DNA from: Prevotella sp. E15-22
GTDB lineage: Bacteria; Bacteroidota; Bacteroidia; Bacteroidales; Bacteroidaceae
Assembly: GCF_023204875.1 (NCBI RefSeq)
Contig: NZ_CP096247.1
Location: forward strand, 992,001 to 1,056,000
Length of the DNA stretch: 64,000 bases
Reading direction: 5' to 3'
Under the pieces are notes generated by a model, which did no database searches, was not told the DNA's origin, and saw only the letters and a list, made by a program, of their open reading frames with translations. Below are positions 25,221 to 34,025 of this stretch, piece by piece (positions within the stretch are counted from its first letter, which is position 1; every line of letters starts with the position of its first letter). A program made the translations under genes and the position numbers.

Positions 25221-26774
25221 TCATGCCAACAGACGCATTACATCAAGGATGGTCAGGTTAGTAGCAGACAAGTCCGTCCTTTTAAGCCTACTGTTACATC
25301 GGTCTATTAAGGCTTCGCATTCATCGACGGCTCTCTTTGACACTATCTGATACCGTGAGTTTACCTCATTGTTGGCTACTGTATGCGGTGTGGCTATATC
25401 CCTGCTCTGGCCACGAAAAGCCACGTTGAAGCAGATGCCCAGCTTGCCGTCCTCATGCTTCAGCAGAGGATCGACATAGTATCTGAACGTGACTGTGTCC
25501 TCATGTACCGAAGTAAGGAAGTCACCCTCCGTTCCACCCAGCTCTTTCAGACGGCTATTCGACATCAGATGATACTCAAACACGTAATTGATCAGACGGA
25601 AGTTCGCATCGTTGATGCGTGAGAAGTCCTGCCGGATATACATGTTCGTGACCGTGAACACCTGCACTTTGTGGTTCAGCATCTCGTGTATCGTGAACTT
25701 GTCAATGCCAGCTTCATTATATGCAATAGTGGCCATCGAGTGCCTTGCCGCATAGAACTGCAGATTGGGCACACCCACCTTCTCACCTACGATTTTCAAT
25801 CCCCTGTTGACTGTCTGGTTGAAAGTCGTCGGATCCTTGTACATGTAGTTGAAGCAGAACACATAGTTCTTCTTTTTGTGCCTGGTACACCGATATTTCT
25901 TGATAAGCGGTAATAACAGAGGATGCGGACTGATGACGATGCGGGCATGGTCAGGCCGCCTGTCCTTCGTCTTGGCACGGTCATAGGTGATGTTGCCCCG
26001 TTCGTCCCACTTGCAGTTAAGCAGGTCTATCGTGTTTGTACCCATCAACATAAAGGAGATGGTGAACACGTCACGGGCGAGGTCGGCGACAGCCCTTCCT
26101 TCGGTATCGTCGGGAAGATTTGCTATAGCCCGGATAATATCCACAGGCAGGGCACGTTTCTCCGTCTGGATTTCCACATGAGGCGGATGATAGAACTCCA
26201 AAGTCCTCTTGATAACCTTGTTCTCCTCACGACCCTCGTTATAACGCTGCTTTGCCGAGTTGAACATACGCTTGATGACCTGCGGATAGACACTGCGAGC
26301 CGTCTTCTTGTCACCAAGCCACTTCTCGAAGCTCCTCATAAAGACCTTGCTGATGTCATTACACATATAGCTGTCACGACCGACGAACTTGATGAAAGCA
26401 TTCAAGGCCACAAGATGGTTCCGACTGCATTTCTGGTCTTCATGCTCCTTGATCCACTCACGCCCATACTGGATAATGTCAATGCTGACATCCCCGACAC
26501 CGACGATGTAATTGACTACCGCATCGATGTTCATGTCATACTGGTCCAACTCCAGCTGCTTCAACTTGGCATTGAAGTCTTTCAGAAGAGCCTTGACCTT
26601 TCGCTTCACCAGCTCATTGCGGATAGTCCACTTCTTGGTCATTTCCGTCTTGGAAACATATATGCCTGTCTCAATCAGCCTTTTCTCATGGTGGTGATAC
26701 AGGCGTATGCCAACCTCACAGGTTCCCTTCCTGCTGATGGCAGTCTTTGAAACTTCAACTTTTAGTGTAGCCAT
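25221..26774 (-). CDS. Tyrosine recombinase (integrase) with Arm-like domains at both ends
   Basis: The 517-residue protein has an N-terminal Arm-type domain (about 1 to 90), a core-binding domain and a catalytic domain with 'AARHSMATIAYNEAGID' (R-H-x), 'HEMLNH' and a Tyr in 'VTNMYIRQD'. Box I reads 'LMGTNTIDLLNCKW', with no arginine where most recombinases have one; IntDOT of CTnDOT also lacks it. The last about 90 residues ('LGICFNVAFRGQ...') look like a second Arm domain. ATG 26774 was chosen over the 26867 opening because it begins MATLKVEV like its neighbour. It probably integrates and excises the element with the next gene. Confidence 0.88.
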   Translation of the reverse strand: MATLKVEVSKTAISRKGTCEVGIRLYHHHEKRLIETGIYVSKTEMTKKWTIRNELVKRKVKALLKDFNAKLKQLELDQYDMNIDAVVNYIVGVGDVSIDIIQYGREWIKEHEDQKCSRNHLVALNAFIKFVGRDSYMCNDISKVFMRSFEKWLGDKKTARSVYPQVIKRMFNSAKQRYNEGREENKVIKRTLEFYHPPHVEIQTEKRALPVDIIRAIANLPDDTEGRAVADLARDVFTISFMLMGTNTIDLLNCKWDERGNITYDRAKTKDRRPDHARIVISPHPLLLPLIKKYRCTRHKKKNYVFCFNYMYKDPTTFNQTVNRGLKIVGEKVGVPNLQFYAARHSMATIAYNEAGIDKFTIHEMLNHKVQVFTVTNMYIRQDFSRINDANFRLINYVFEYHLMSNSRLKELGGTEGDFLTSVHEDTVTFRYYVDPLLKHEDGKLGICFNVAFRGQSRDIATPHTVANNEVNSRYQIVSKRAVDECEALIDRCNSRLKRTDLSATNLTILDVMRLLA

Positions 26775-26829
26775 AATCGTTGTTATGATATTAACTATTA
26801 TTTTCGCGCGTACATATATTATATACTGT

Positions 26830-28410
26830 CTATGACAATAGCTTGTTGACCAAGTCGTTGATGTCATACTGAGCCGCTTTCAAGTCAAGCCTGCTGATAC
26901 GCTCCTTACAGGAATTGACAAGAGCCTCGCAACGCTTTACAAGATACTCGTTGGTGAGCTGGCCATCCTCAGAAACATCATTCTCCGAAACGAATATCGA
27001 TGTTCCGATAAGCTTGCTCTGCCCCTTGTATGCTACCTTGATCTCCACATTCCATGACTTTCTGGTGTTGATGTCCTGTGGAGTCAGCTGCCAAGTGATG
27101 TCCACAACCGTATCAACAACATTCGTCAGGAAGTCGCCAGTCAACAAGGCACCACCTTGATGCTTGTCCTGATGAGTGCCTGACTTTTCCTTTTCCATGT
27201 CATTGAAGACAAAGTCAATGAGCTTGAAGTTAGCCTCATTAATTTTGCGGAAGTCCTTCTTGATATAGATATCCGTTATCTTGTACACAGGCAGCTGATG
27301 GTTCAGCATGTCGTGTATGGTCATCTTGTCAATATCGGTTTCATTGAAGGCAATGGTCGCCATCGTATGTCTTGCGGCATAAAAAGTGAGACCTTCCTCG
27401 TCAATCTCCTTTCCAACCTCCTTCATGCCTCGGTTCAGGTTATAGCTGAAATCGGCAGGATTCCTGTACATACGGTTGAAACGGAACACATACCTTTCCT
27501 TTTTGTCCAATACAGACGCATATTTCTTGATAAGAGGCATGAGCAGCGGATGCGGCTTGATGACGATGCGGGCATGGTCAGGTCGCCTGTCCTTTGTCTT
27601 GGCACGGTCATAGGTAATGTTTCCCTCGCCATCCCATTTGCATGAGAAGATATCAATGCTGTTGGCACCCATCATCATGAATGAGATAAGGAATACGTCA
27701 CGAGCCACATTGCGGCTTGAATTCGAGCGCTCCTCATCAGGAATGGCAGCCAAAGCCCTCAGATGCTCCAGGGAAATGGCACGTTTCTCCGTACATACAT
27801 GAACAGGAGGGTCGAAGAACTCCAGTGAGCGTTTGATGATCTCCTCACCGTCGAGGTTGTCATTGTAGGTCTCGCGGGCCTCATTGAATACGCGCTTGAT
27901 ACATATACAGTAGAGGTTGGCCGCACGATGCCTGTCACCAAGCCAGCGTACATAGGCCTCCATCAGTCTTACCGTAATCTCATTGCAGTCGATAACCTTA
28001 CGTCCCATGAACTTGATGAACGAGTTGAGGGCAGTCTTGTAGTTACCCATACCCTTGATTTCATCCTCATGAGTCTTTATCCACTTCTGGTAATAGTCCA
28101 CGAAGTCAACAAAGGTTGGCTTGACAATGTCTTTGCGTGTGATTCTCCTTACAAGTTCATCGGCAGTCATGTCGTTGAACTCCAGGTTCTCCTCCTCGAT
28201 ACGTTTACGGTAGATGCGGAGGATGTCCTCACACTTCTCCTTCTTCTGAAAGTTCTTGATCTTGAAAGACGAGGTCAGCTCGTCACGGGTAACAAACACC
28301 GTAGTAGGGATGTATTTCATCACCCTTTTGTGCGTGACCCTGATGACGACGTTCCACGTCTTGTCCTTTCTCATGTTGTGCTTCAGCACCTCATACTTTA
28401 TTGTAGCCAT
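26830..28410 (-). CDS. Second tyrosine recombinase, paralogue of the one at 25221
   Basis: The 526-residue protein starts MATIKYEV, with a catalytic domain showing 'AARHTMATIAFNETDID', 'HDMLNHQLPVYKITDIYIK' (Tyr in DIYIK) and box I 'MMGANSIDIFSCKW', again without the usual arginine. The N-terminal pattern 'KTWNVVIRVTHK...TTVFVTRDEL' is echoed near the C-terminus by 'KSWNVEIKVAYK...TSIFVSENDV', so the Arm domain appears duplicated. ATG 28410 is preferred to 28419. It is the outermost gene of the element, as expected for an integrase next to its att site. Confidence 0.88.
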   Translation of the reverse strand: MATIKYEVLKHNMRKDKTWNVVIRVTHKRVMKYIPTTVFVTRDELTSSFKIKNFQKKEKCEDILRIYRKRIEEENLEFNDMTADELVRRITRKDIVKPTFVDFVDYYQKWIKTHEDEIKGMGNYKTALNSFIKFMGRKVIDCNEITVRLMEAYVRWLGDRHRAANLYCICIKRVFNEARETYNDNLDGEEIIKRSLEFFDPPVHVCTEKRAISLEHLRALAAIPDEERSNSSRNVARDVFLISFMMMGANSIDIFSCKWDGEGNITYDRAKTKDRRPDHARIVIKPHPLLMPLIKKYASVLDKKERYVFRFNRMYRNPADFSYNLNRGMKEVGKEIDEEGLTFYAARHTMATIAFNETDIDKMTIHDMLNHQLPVYKITDIYIKKDFRKINEANFKLIDFVFNDMEKEKSGTHQDKHQGGALLTGDFLTNVVDTVVDITWQLTPQDINTRKSWNVEIKVAYKGQSKLIGTSIFVSENDVSEDGQLTNEYLVKRCEALVNSCKERISRLDLKAAQYDINDLVNKLLS

Positions 28411-28943
28411 ATAAGTCAATTTTATAGCGGATTTACCCGCTGAATTTTTTAATTTTCTGCAAATTTACCTTTTCAGGGCCTGAGAGCCGAATTTTGGCGA
28501 AAATCGACCATTTTACAAGTAACCATATATGGGAACAAGTAAAAAAGCACCAGTCCTACAATTCTGTAAGGAAAGATTACTTTTTATGTCCCAAATGCCC
28601 CTAAAACGGCCATTTTCGCTATGGCGCAGAGCATCCCCTGTCGGAGTTTTTGTCGTTAATGTTTTTTAACGCCCAACTTCGAGGTAAAACATGCCAAAAT
28701 GACCAGAAAACCGGGTAAAAACCCCTTCAAATTTCATCAGACTTTTTGGGTTTACTTTTAACCACATGTCTTTACTTTCATTTGAGCCCTTTCTCCGGGA
28801 TGACATTTACGTCTGCATTTATCATTTTAGGATTCGGCTTCCGTAAACATTCTGTTTTTCAGCTTCTTACGCGGATTTGTCACTAAGCAAAAATTTTTTT
28901 TCTCGCCATTTATCTCCCGACAAAACGAGAAAATCACATTTAG
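28411..28943. other. Gene-free right end of the element
   Basis: No gene. TTTACTT-type motifs occur at least five times in both orientations: about 28515, 28535 (both inverted), 28576, 28751 and 28771, the last two exactly 20 bp apart. They resemble the spaced arm-type sites that integrases bind near an att core. The junction with the sugar-transferase sequence is at about 28,941 to 28,950. Confidence 0.45.
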
Positions 28944-28949
28944 ATTAAG

Positions 28950-29543
28950 GTGAAGATGCCGGGCGGTCCTGCATTTTTTGTGCAGAAGCGTGTGGGTCTT
29001 AATGGGAAGTTGTTTAAGTGCCATAAGTTCCGCACAATGACGGTGAAGCATAATGGATCTTCTGTGAGTGTGGCTGGCGATAGTCGCATCACGCCATTTG
29101 GCGCTAAACTTCGTCATTATAAACTGGATGAGCTTCCTGGGCTGTGGGATGTGCTCATCGGCAATATGAGTTTCGTAGGCCCAAGGCCTGACGTGCCTGG
29201 GTATGCGGACACGTTGCAAGGGGATGATAGGGATGTGCTGAAGTTGAGACCGGGGATTACGGGACCTGCTACTTTGAAGTACAGACTCGAAGATGAGTAT
29301 CTCGCGAATGCGAGGACTCTGGCTTACGGCTTACAGCTTACGGCTTATGGAATTACCAAAGAGGAATTGGAGAAGATGAGTGATCAGGAGGTTGCGGTGT
29401 GGTATAACGATAACGTGATTTATCCTGATAAGGTAAGGCTGAACTGCTATTACTATAGGCATTATTCCTTTATCAAGGACATCCAAATGATTATCTGTAC
29501 TGTCCTTGGAAAGAAGATGGAGTATGCAGGGGAAATAATATAA
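28950..29543 (+). pseudogene. Initiating sugar transferase, N-terminally truncated
   Basis: The 197-residue frame matches the catalytic part of bacterial polyprenyl-phosphate phosphoglycosyl transferases: 'FFVQKRVGLNGKLFKCHKFRTM', 'LDELPGLWDVLIGNMSFVGPRPDVP' (key KFRTM, LDELP, NMSFVGPRP), 'LRPGITGP'. These enzymes place the first sugar phosphate on undecaprenyl phosphate at the inner membrane. Here the usual N-terminal membrane helix (about 30 to 35 residues) is missing: a stop lies at 28941, just where the mobile element ends. Starts available are GTG 28950 or ATG 28956. It is probably inactive unless it can work without the anchor. Confidence 0.85.
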
Positions 29544-29572
29544 AGGTTACGAATAAACAATTACATTAAAAT

Positions 29573-30856
29573 ATGTCTGAAAGAAAGAGAATTTACCTTT
29601 GTTTGGCGCATATGTCGGACGAAGGAATAGAACAGAAGTATATCAAGGAGGCATTTGATACCAATTGGGTGGTGCCTCTTGGTCCGAATGTGAATGGATT
29701 TGAGAAGGATCTGGAGAACTTTGTGAACCAAAACGATAATGAAAGCGAAAAGCTTTCGAAGCGAGTGGTGGCGCTGAGTGCAGGAACTGCGGCGGTGCAT
29801 TTGGCATTGAAGGCTTGTGGCGTAGGCCCTGGTGATGAGGTGTGTGTACAGAGCTTTACATTCTGTGCAAGCTCGCACCCAATTACGTATCTGGGAGCTA
29901 CTCCAGTGTTCATTGATAGCGAGAGGGATACTTGGAATATGGATCCGGAACTGCTAGAAGAGGCGATAAAAGACCGTATTGCCAAGACTGGAAAGAAGCC
30001 TAAGGCTATTGTGCCAGTGGCTTTGTATGGTATGCCGTATAAGATGGATCGTATCATGGAGATAGCCAATAAATACGACATCCCCGTAGTGGAGGATGCG
30101 GCTGAGGGATTCGGATCGAAGTTCAAGGGCCAGGTACTAGGTACGTTTGGTAAGTATGGCGTATTGAGCTTCAACGGTAATAAGATGATCACTACCTCTG
30201 GTGGTGGTGCGCTGATTACACCCGATGAGGAGAGCTGGCGGGAGATTATGATGTATGCCACACAGTACCGTGAGAGCTATCCGTACTATCAGCATGAGAA
30301 GATAGGCTATAACTATCGTATGAGTAATATCTGCGCTGGTATCGGTCGCGGACAGATGACGGTAGCCAATGATCATATCGCCCACCACAAGCATGTGCAG
30401 GCTCTTTATGAAGAGCTGCTAAAGGACGTGAAGGGCGTGACTGTGCACAAGCAGCCCGCAACAGGCGAATATGACTCGAACTATTGGCTCTGTACTATCA
30501 CACTGGATCCTGATTTGAAGATTAAAGGTCAGGAGAATGCGTATAAGACCATTGTGACTGGTGCTGTGGGTGGTGCTGCTGGCGTGATTCATGCTGCTTC
30601 GTCTGCTACCACCGACTGTCAGCCAAATGAGAACGTAGAAGCCTTGCGCGTATATCTGGATCAGGCTCAGATTGAGGCTCGCCCAGTATGGAAGCCCATG
30701 CACAAGCAGCCGGTATATAAGAATGCGCCTGCGTATGTGAATGGTGTATCTGAGGCCATCTTCAAAATCGGTATGTGTCTGCCTGCTGGTCCTTATGTGA
30801 GCGATGATGATGTGAAGTACATCGTGGAGACTATCAAGAGTGCGATAGAGGGATAA
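29573..30856 (+). CDS. DegT/DnrJ/EryC1/StrS aminotransferase
   Basis: The 427-residue PLP enzyme has 'ALSAGTAAVHLALKACGVGPGDEV', 'EDAAEGFGS' and the PLP lysine in 'SFNGNKMITTSGGG' (about Lys206), as in sugar aminotransferases such as PglE that make 4-amino-sugars for glycans. 'SNICAGIGRGQM' is the conserved dimer/active-site segment. It lies 29 bp after the sugar transferase, consistent with an amino-sugar polysaccharide operon. A run of about 30 residues near 330 ('GAVGGAAGVIHAASSATTD') looks like a loop insertion. Confidence 0.93.
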   Translation: MSERKRIYLCLAHMSDEGIEQKYIKEAFDTNWVVPLGPNVNGFEKDLENFVNQNDNESEKLSKRVVALSAGTAAVHLALKACGVGPGDEVCVQSFTFCASSHPITYLGATPVFIDSERDTWNMDPELLEEAIKDRIAKTGKKPKAIVPVALYGMPYKMDRIMEIANKYDIPVVEDAAEGFGSKFKGQVLGTFGKYGVLSFNGNKMITTSGGGALITPDEESWREIMMYATQYRESYPYYQHEKIGYNYRMSNICAGIGRGQMTVANDHIAHHKHVQALYEELLKDVKGVTVHKQPATGEYDSNYWLCTITLDPDLKIKGQENAYKTIVTGAVGGAAGVIHAASSATTDCQPNENVEALRVYLDQAQIEARPVWKPMHKQPVYKNAPAYVNGVSEAIFKIGMCLPAGPYVSDDDVKYIVETIKSAIEG

Positions 30857-30867
30857 AGAATGTGTGG

Positions 30868-30903
30868 AGAGGGGCATGAGCGGAGGCTCATGCCTCTTTT
30901 TGA
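30868..30903 (+). terminator. Strong intrinsic terminator after the aminotransferase
   Basis: AGAGGGGCATGAGC, loop GGAG, GCTCATGCCTCT followed by TTT. It ends the sugar-transferase/aminotransferase unit. Confidence 0.9.
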
Positions 30904-30927
30904 CTCAATGGGGATGAAACAATAGAA

Positions 30928-31140
30928 ATGAATGAGTTGAAAGAGACGCGAAAGCAGATGTTCGCTCAGATGGAGCAGCGGCTGCAAGAGATACATCCAA
31001 AGGAAGAAGATAGGATGTTTTCCTATCATTCTTCTGAGGATCGTATTGTTCTGTCGCATGCGCTGTTCTGGGTGATGACACAGCCTCAGTGCCTGAAGAG
31101 CAAGATTAGGGGATGGCAGAGGGACAGGTTCCTGGCATGA
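30928..31140 (+). CDS. Small hypothetical protein
   Basis: A 70-residue, mostly helical, basic protein ending with KIRGWQRDRFLA. It begins 24 bp after a terminator. No family is recognised. Confidence 0.5.
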   Translation: MNELKETRKQMFAQMEQRLQEIHPKEEDRMFSYHSSEDRIVLSHALFWVMTQPQCLKSKIRGWQRDRFLA

Positions 31141-31195
31141 GAAATCATCATTCACATTGTTTCAACTAATTGCATAGATATTATAAAAGAAGTAT

Positions 31196-31987
31196 ATGCC
31201 ACGTAAGGCAAGGGTCGAGTCTGGAACAGGGATCTTTCATGTGATGATGCGCGGTATTAATCACCAGAATCTCTTCGAGGAGCCAGAAGACTACTATCAA
31301 TTTATTGCTACTCTGGATAGGATGCGTTTCCGTTATGATGAGGACGGAACTCCAATGGGAAGTAATTGTACCTATTACGCATACTGTCTGATGTCGAACC
31401 ACTTTCACTTGCTGATTCGTGAGCGTGAGGAGAGCGTAGGTGAAACGATCAAACGTATTGCAGGCTCTTACGTGTACTACTACAACAGGAAATATGGGCG
31501 TGATGGGCATCTCTTCAAAGAGCGTTTTAAGAGTGAACCTGTCAACGATATGGCTTATTTCATGACTCTGTTGCGCTATATCCATCAGAATCCGTTAAAG
31601 GCTGGTATTGTTGAACACGTAAAAGACTATGAATATAGTAGCTGGGGTGAGTATGATGGAACTGTTGAACCTGTCTTTCAGATTTGCCATACGCAGACAG
31701 TTTTGAATCGTATCCCTTTCAGTGAACTAGAAGAATGGGTAAATGAGCCTTTGTCTGGTGATGTTCATTGCTTGGATATTGAGGATCCCTCACGAAAAAG
31801 ACCTTCTGACGACCAGGTATGGCAAATGATAATTGAGAAATCTGGTGTAACGAATGCCTCTGCTTTTCAGCAGTTGAATGATGATGTGAAGAGAGGTGTA
31901 TTGAGGGAATTGAAGGAACGAGGTGCCTCTCATCGACAGTTAGAGCGTTTGACTGGTGTGGGAAGAGGGGTGATTCAGAAGTTGTGA
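31196..31987 (+). CDS. REP-associated tyrosine transposase (RAYT, Y1/IS200-like)
   Basis: The 263-residue protein starts MPRKARVESGTGIFHVMMRG, has the HUH motif SNHFHLLI (His69, His71), a catalytic tyrosine in 'SYVYYYNRKYG', and 'LLRYIHQNPLKAGI', all typical of RAYTs. The C-terminal 60 residues add a DnaA-like helix-turn-helix ('SHRQLERLTGVGRGV'). RAYTs act on short palindromic repeats, and many such repeats occur in this window. Right after the gene a 15-bp GC-rich unit is repeated in tandem. Confidence 0.92.
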   Translation: MPRKARVESGTGIFHVMMRGINHQNLFEEPEDYYQFIATLDRMRFRYDEDGTPMGSNCTYYAYCLMSNHFHLLIREREESVGETIKRIAGSYVYYYNRKYGRDGHLFKERFKSEPVNDMAYFMTLLRYIHQNPLKAGIVEHVKDYEYSSWGEYDGTVEPVFQICHTQTVLNRIPFSELEEWVNEPLSGDVHCLDIEDPSRKRPSDDQVWQMIIEKSGVTNASAFQQLNDDVKRGVLRELKERGASHRQLERLTGVGRGVIQKL

Positions 31988-31997
31988 ATTGAGGCCA

Positions 31998-32060
31998 GGG
32001 ACCCGTCCCCGTGGCACTCGTCCCCGTGGCACTAGCTCGCTCATGAGTATGGCTAGAGCG
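31998..32060. repeat. GC-rich REP-like repeats downstream of the RAYT
   Basis: CGTCCCCGTGGCACT occurs twice in tandem (32004-32018 and 32019-32033), preceded by GGGACC. CTCGCT...AGCGAG forms a further stem near 32036-32060. They may be the RAYT's own substrate. Confidence 0.6.
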
Positions 32061-32193
32061 AGAAGAGAGTATGAGTGATGGGAGAGTGGGGTGACTGAAA
32101 GCTGAAAAGAAACAGGGTGCAGTGCTGGTAACACTGCAACCTGTCAAAATACAAAACCATTCTGCGAGCGGCAACTTGCAGAATGCAGAACTG

Positions 32194-32484
32194 TTAGAGA
32201 CGTTTGTTGTGGTCTCCTTCTGAAGTAACAGCACAGCTAAGCCTACCGTTAGACTTGGCCATGTTGTTCTCCCACTGTAAAGGACGCAGGTTGGACAATG
32301 CGTCACTACCACCTTTGGACTGCGGCGTGATGTGGTCAATTTCCCAGCCGTAGATGGACGAGCGGTTTCCGTATTCGCTGAACGTCATCCAGGCACCACA
32401 CTGGTCCTTACGATACTTGGAACTGTCGTAACCTGGTACGGCTTGTCCCTTGTTCCAAACTTGAAGAATAAGATTATCTTCCAT
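32194..32484 (-). CDS. HNH endonuclease-domain protein
   Basis: A 96-residue protein with an HNH core 'WEIDHITPQSKGGSDALSNLRPL' (key EIDHITP, GGSDALSNLRPLQWENNMAKSN). It lacks the zinc-binding cysteine pairs, as many small HNH proteins do. It is a single gene, divergent from rloA across a 215-bp gap. It may be a DNA nuclease of a defence system or a stand-alone protein. Confidence 0.85.
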   Translation of the reverse strand: MEDNLILQVWNKGQAVPGYDSSKYRKDQCGAWMTFSEYGNRSSIYGWEIDHITPQSKGGSDALSNLRPLQWENNMAKSNGRLSCAVTSEGDHNKRL

Positions 32485-32666
32485 ATTTTTAATTGAATCC
32501 TCTCTGCCTCCTTGGAGCAGGGTTTTAAGTTCGAGGACTCATTTTTTTATATGGCAAATAAAGTGCCAAAGGCTCAAAGAATGACAAAATGGTAGATTTT
32601 ATATGAAAATTTCGTGAAAAACAAACGAAAATTGGAAATAGATTCGTTCAATTCAATAATTTGTAG

Positions 32667-32674
32667 TATCTTTG
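32667..32674 (+). promoter_or_regulatory. -7 box of rloA
   Basis: TATCTTTG, 25 bp before the ATG at 32700. Confidence 0.65.
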
Positions 32675-32699
32675 CACCGTCATTTAATACTGATCAATT

Positions 32700-34025
32700 A
32701 TGATAGCTGAGTTCAAAATCAGGAATTTCTACTCGTTGCGGGATGAGCAAACGTTGAGTTTCATCCCGACTAACGATGATACGTCGCGCGATATTTACGC
32801 TGAAGAGGTGGCTGACGGTGTCTCGCTTTTGAAAATAGGCTGCATCTATGGCTCCAACGCTTCGGGTAAAACAAATATTCTTAAAGCGCTTGACTTCTTC
32901 TCCCGGTTTATGGTTGATGACAGCCTGAACAAGGGGGATGAAATAGGAGTTGTACCTTTCTTGCTGGATGACGAGTCTCGGCAGGAGCGGACACAGTTTG
33001 AAATGACTTTCTATCTGAACCGTGAGAAGTATAAGCTCAATCTGGTACTGGATAGCAAGGTTATTTATGAGGAGACCTTGCAAGTCTATTCCTCAGTTCA
33101 ACCTACATTGTTATATAAGCGTACCTTCAATGCTGAGAAAGACGCTACTGATATTGTGTTTGGCGGAAAGGTGGGTTTGATTAAGAAAAGTAGGGAGGCC
33201 ATTGAGGGGAATGCCATCATTAACCGCACGGTTATCGCTGCCTTTGGAAAGTCAAATGTGGAGAAATCCAGGCTGAATCTGGTATATGATTTCTTTTCAC
33301 AGAGGATTGCTCCCATCATGTATCCGCAGAGCAGTTTGATGGGCTTCACAAAACGTCGTATAACTAAAGATAAGGATGGACGACTGAAGAAGTTCATTCT
33401 GCATTTTCTGAAAGCATCCGACTTCAATATCTCGGATATCTCCATCCATGAAGAAGAGGTGAACATTACGCCTGAAATGGAATTGATGATCAAGAATACT
33501 TCTGGTATGCCCGCCAAGGTAAAAGAGGAGATTCTGAAAAAGGGAACCTTACATTCGGACGAGATGTTCTTTGTGCATCATACCAATAATGGTGATAAAG
33601 AGCTTGACGAAGAGTTAGAGTCTCGTGGAACCAAGAGGTATATGGGTTTAGCAACAATCCTTTATGATCTGTTGGTTCGTGGCGTAATTCTTCCTGTAGA
33701 TGAAATAGAAACCAGTATTCATTATGAATTGCTTTCCTACTTTATCAAGGTGTTCCTTGTGAATAGCAAGAGGGGTGGACAGCTGATTGCATCTACGCAT
33801 GACATTAACCTGCTGGATGAGGACTATATCCGCAGGGATGTGATTTGGTTCACAGATAAGAACGGCTGTGGTGAGACTCAACTGATAAGGTTGTCAACGC
33901 TGGGTCTGCACAAGACTCTGTCTGTTTACAATGCATACAAGCAGGAGAAGCTTGTGGATCTGCCTTTCCTGGACAGTATTTATATGGATATGGATGAATA
34001 CTATGAGCACGAGACAGAGGAATAA
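32700..34025 (+). CDS. rloA: RloA-type ATPase
   Basis: The 441-residue protein begins IAEFKIRNFYSLRDEQTLSF, typical of RecF/SMC-like AAA_15/AAA_21 ATPases, with Walker A GSNASGKT at residues 51 to 58. Near the C-terminus 'VILPVDEIETSIH' is the Walker B and 'LIASTHDINLLD' the switch histidine. It overlaps an RloB gene, the same pair first noted inside type I restriction loci and now regarded as defence-associated. The likely role is an ATP-driven sensor for a nuclease partner. Confidence 0.9.
   Translation: MIAEFKIRNFYSLRDEQTLSFIPTNDDTSRDIYAEEVADGVSLLKIGCIYGSNASGKTNILKALDFFSRFMVDDSLNKGDEIGVVPFLLDDESRQERTQFEMTFYLNREKYKLNLVLDSKVIYEETLQVYSSVQPTLLYKRTFNAEKDATDIVFGGKVGLIKKSREAIEGNAIINRTVIAAFGKSNVEKSRLNLVYDFFSQRIAPIMYPQSSLMGFTKRRITKDKDGRLKKFILHFLKASDFNISDISIHEEEVNITPEMELMIKNTSGMPAKVKEEILKKGTLHSDEMFFVHHTNNGDKELDEELESRGTKRYMGLATILYDLLVRGVILPVDEIETSIHYELLSYFIKVFLVNSKRGGQLIASTHDINLLDEDYIRRDVIWFTDKNGCGETQLIRLSTLGLHKTLSVYNAYKQEKLVDLPFLDSIYMDMDEYYEHETEE

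Larger units (their letters stand above)
1..28943. mobile_element. Right-hand part of an integrative conjugative/mobilizable element
   Basis: This stretch groups genes typical of Bacteroidetes ICEs and mobilizable elements: topoisomerase III, SSB, MobC-like protein, relaxase, ParA, a DUF3408 protein, two RadC proteins and three tyrosine recombinases. The two integrases at the right edge read leftwards, and about 530 bp of gene-free DNA follows them. Just after that, a sugar-transferase reading frame begins without its N-terminal helix, which suggests the element end lies at about 28,940 inside that gene. The left end is outside the window. No conjugation pore genes are visible, so it could be a mobilizable element rather than a complete ICE. 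The boundary is inferred from gene content and the truncation, not from an observed att repeat. Confidence 0.7.

Noticed and set aside
28827..29219. 130-residue minus-strand frame at the element border
   Set aside because: It lies antisense to the sugar-transferase catalytic domain and crosses the inferred element junction.
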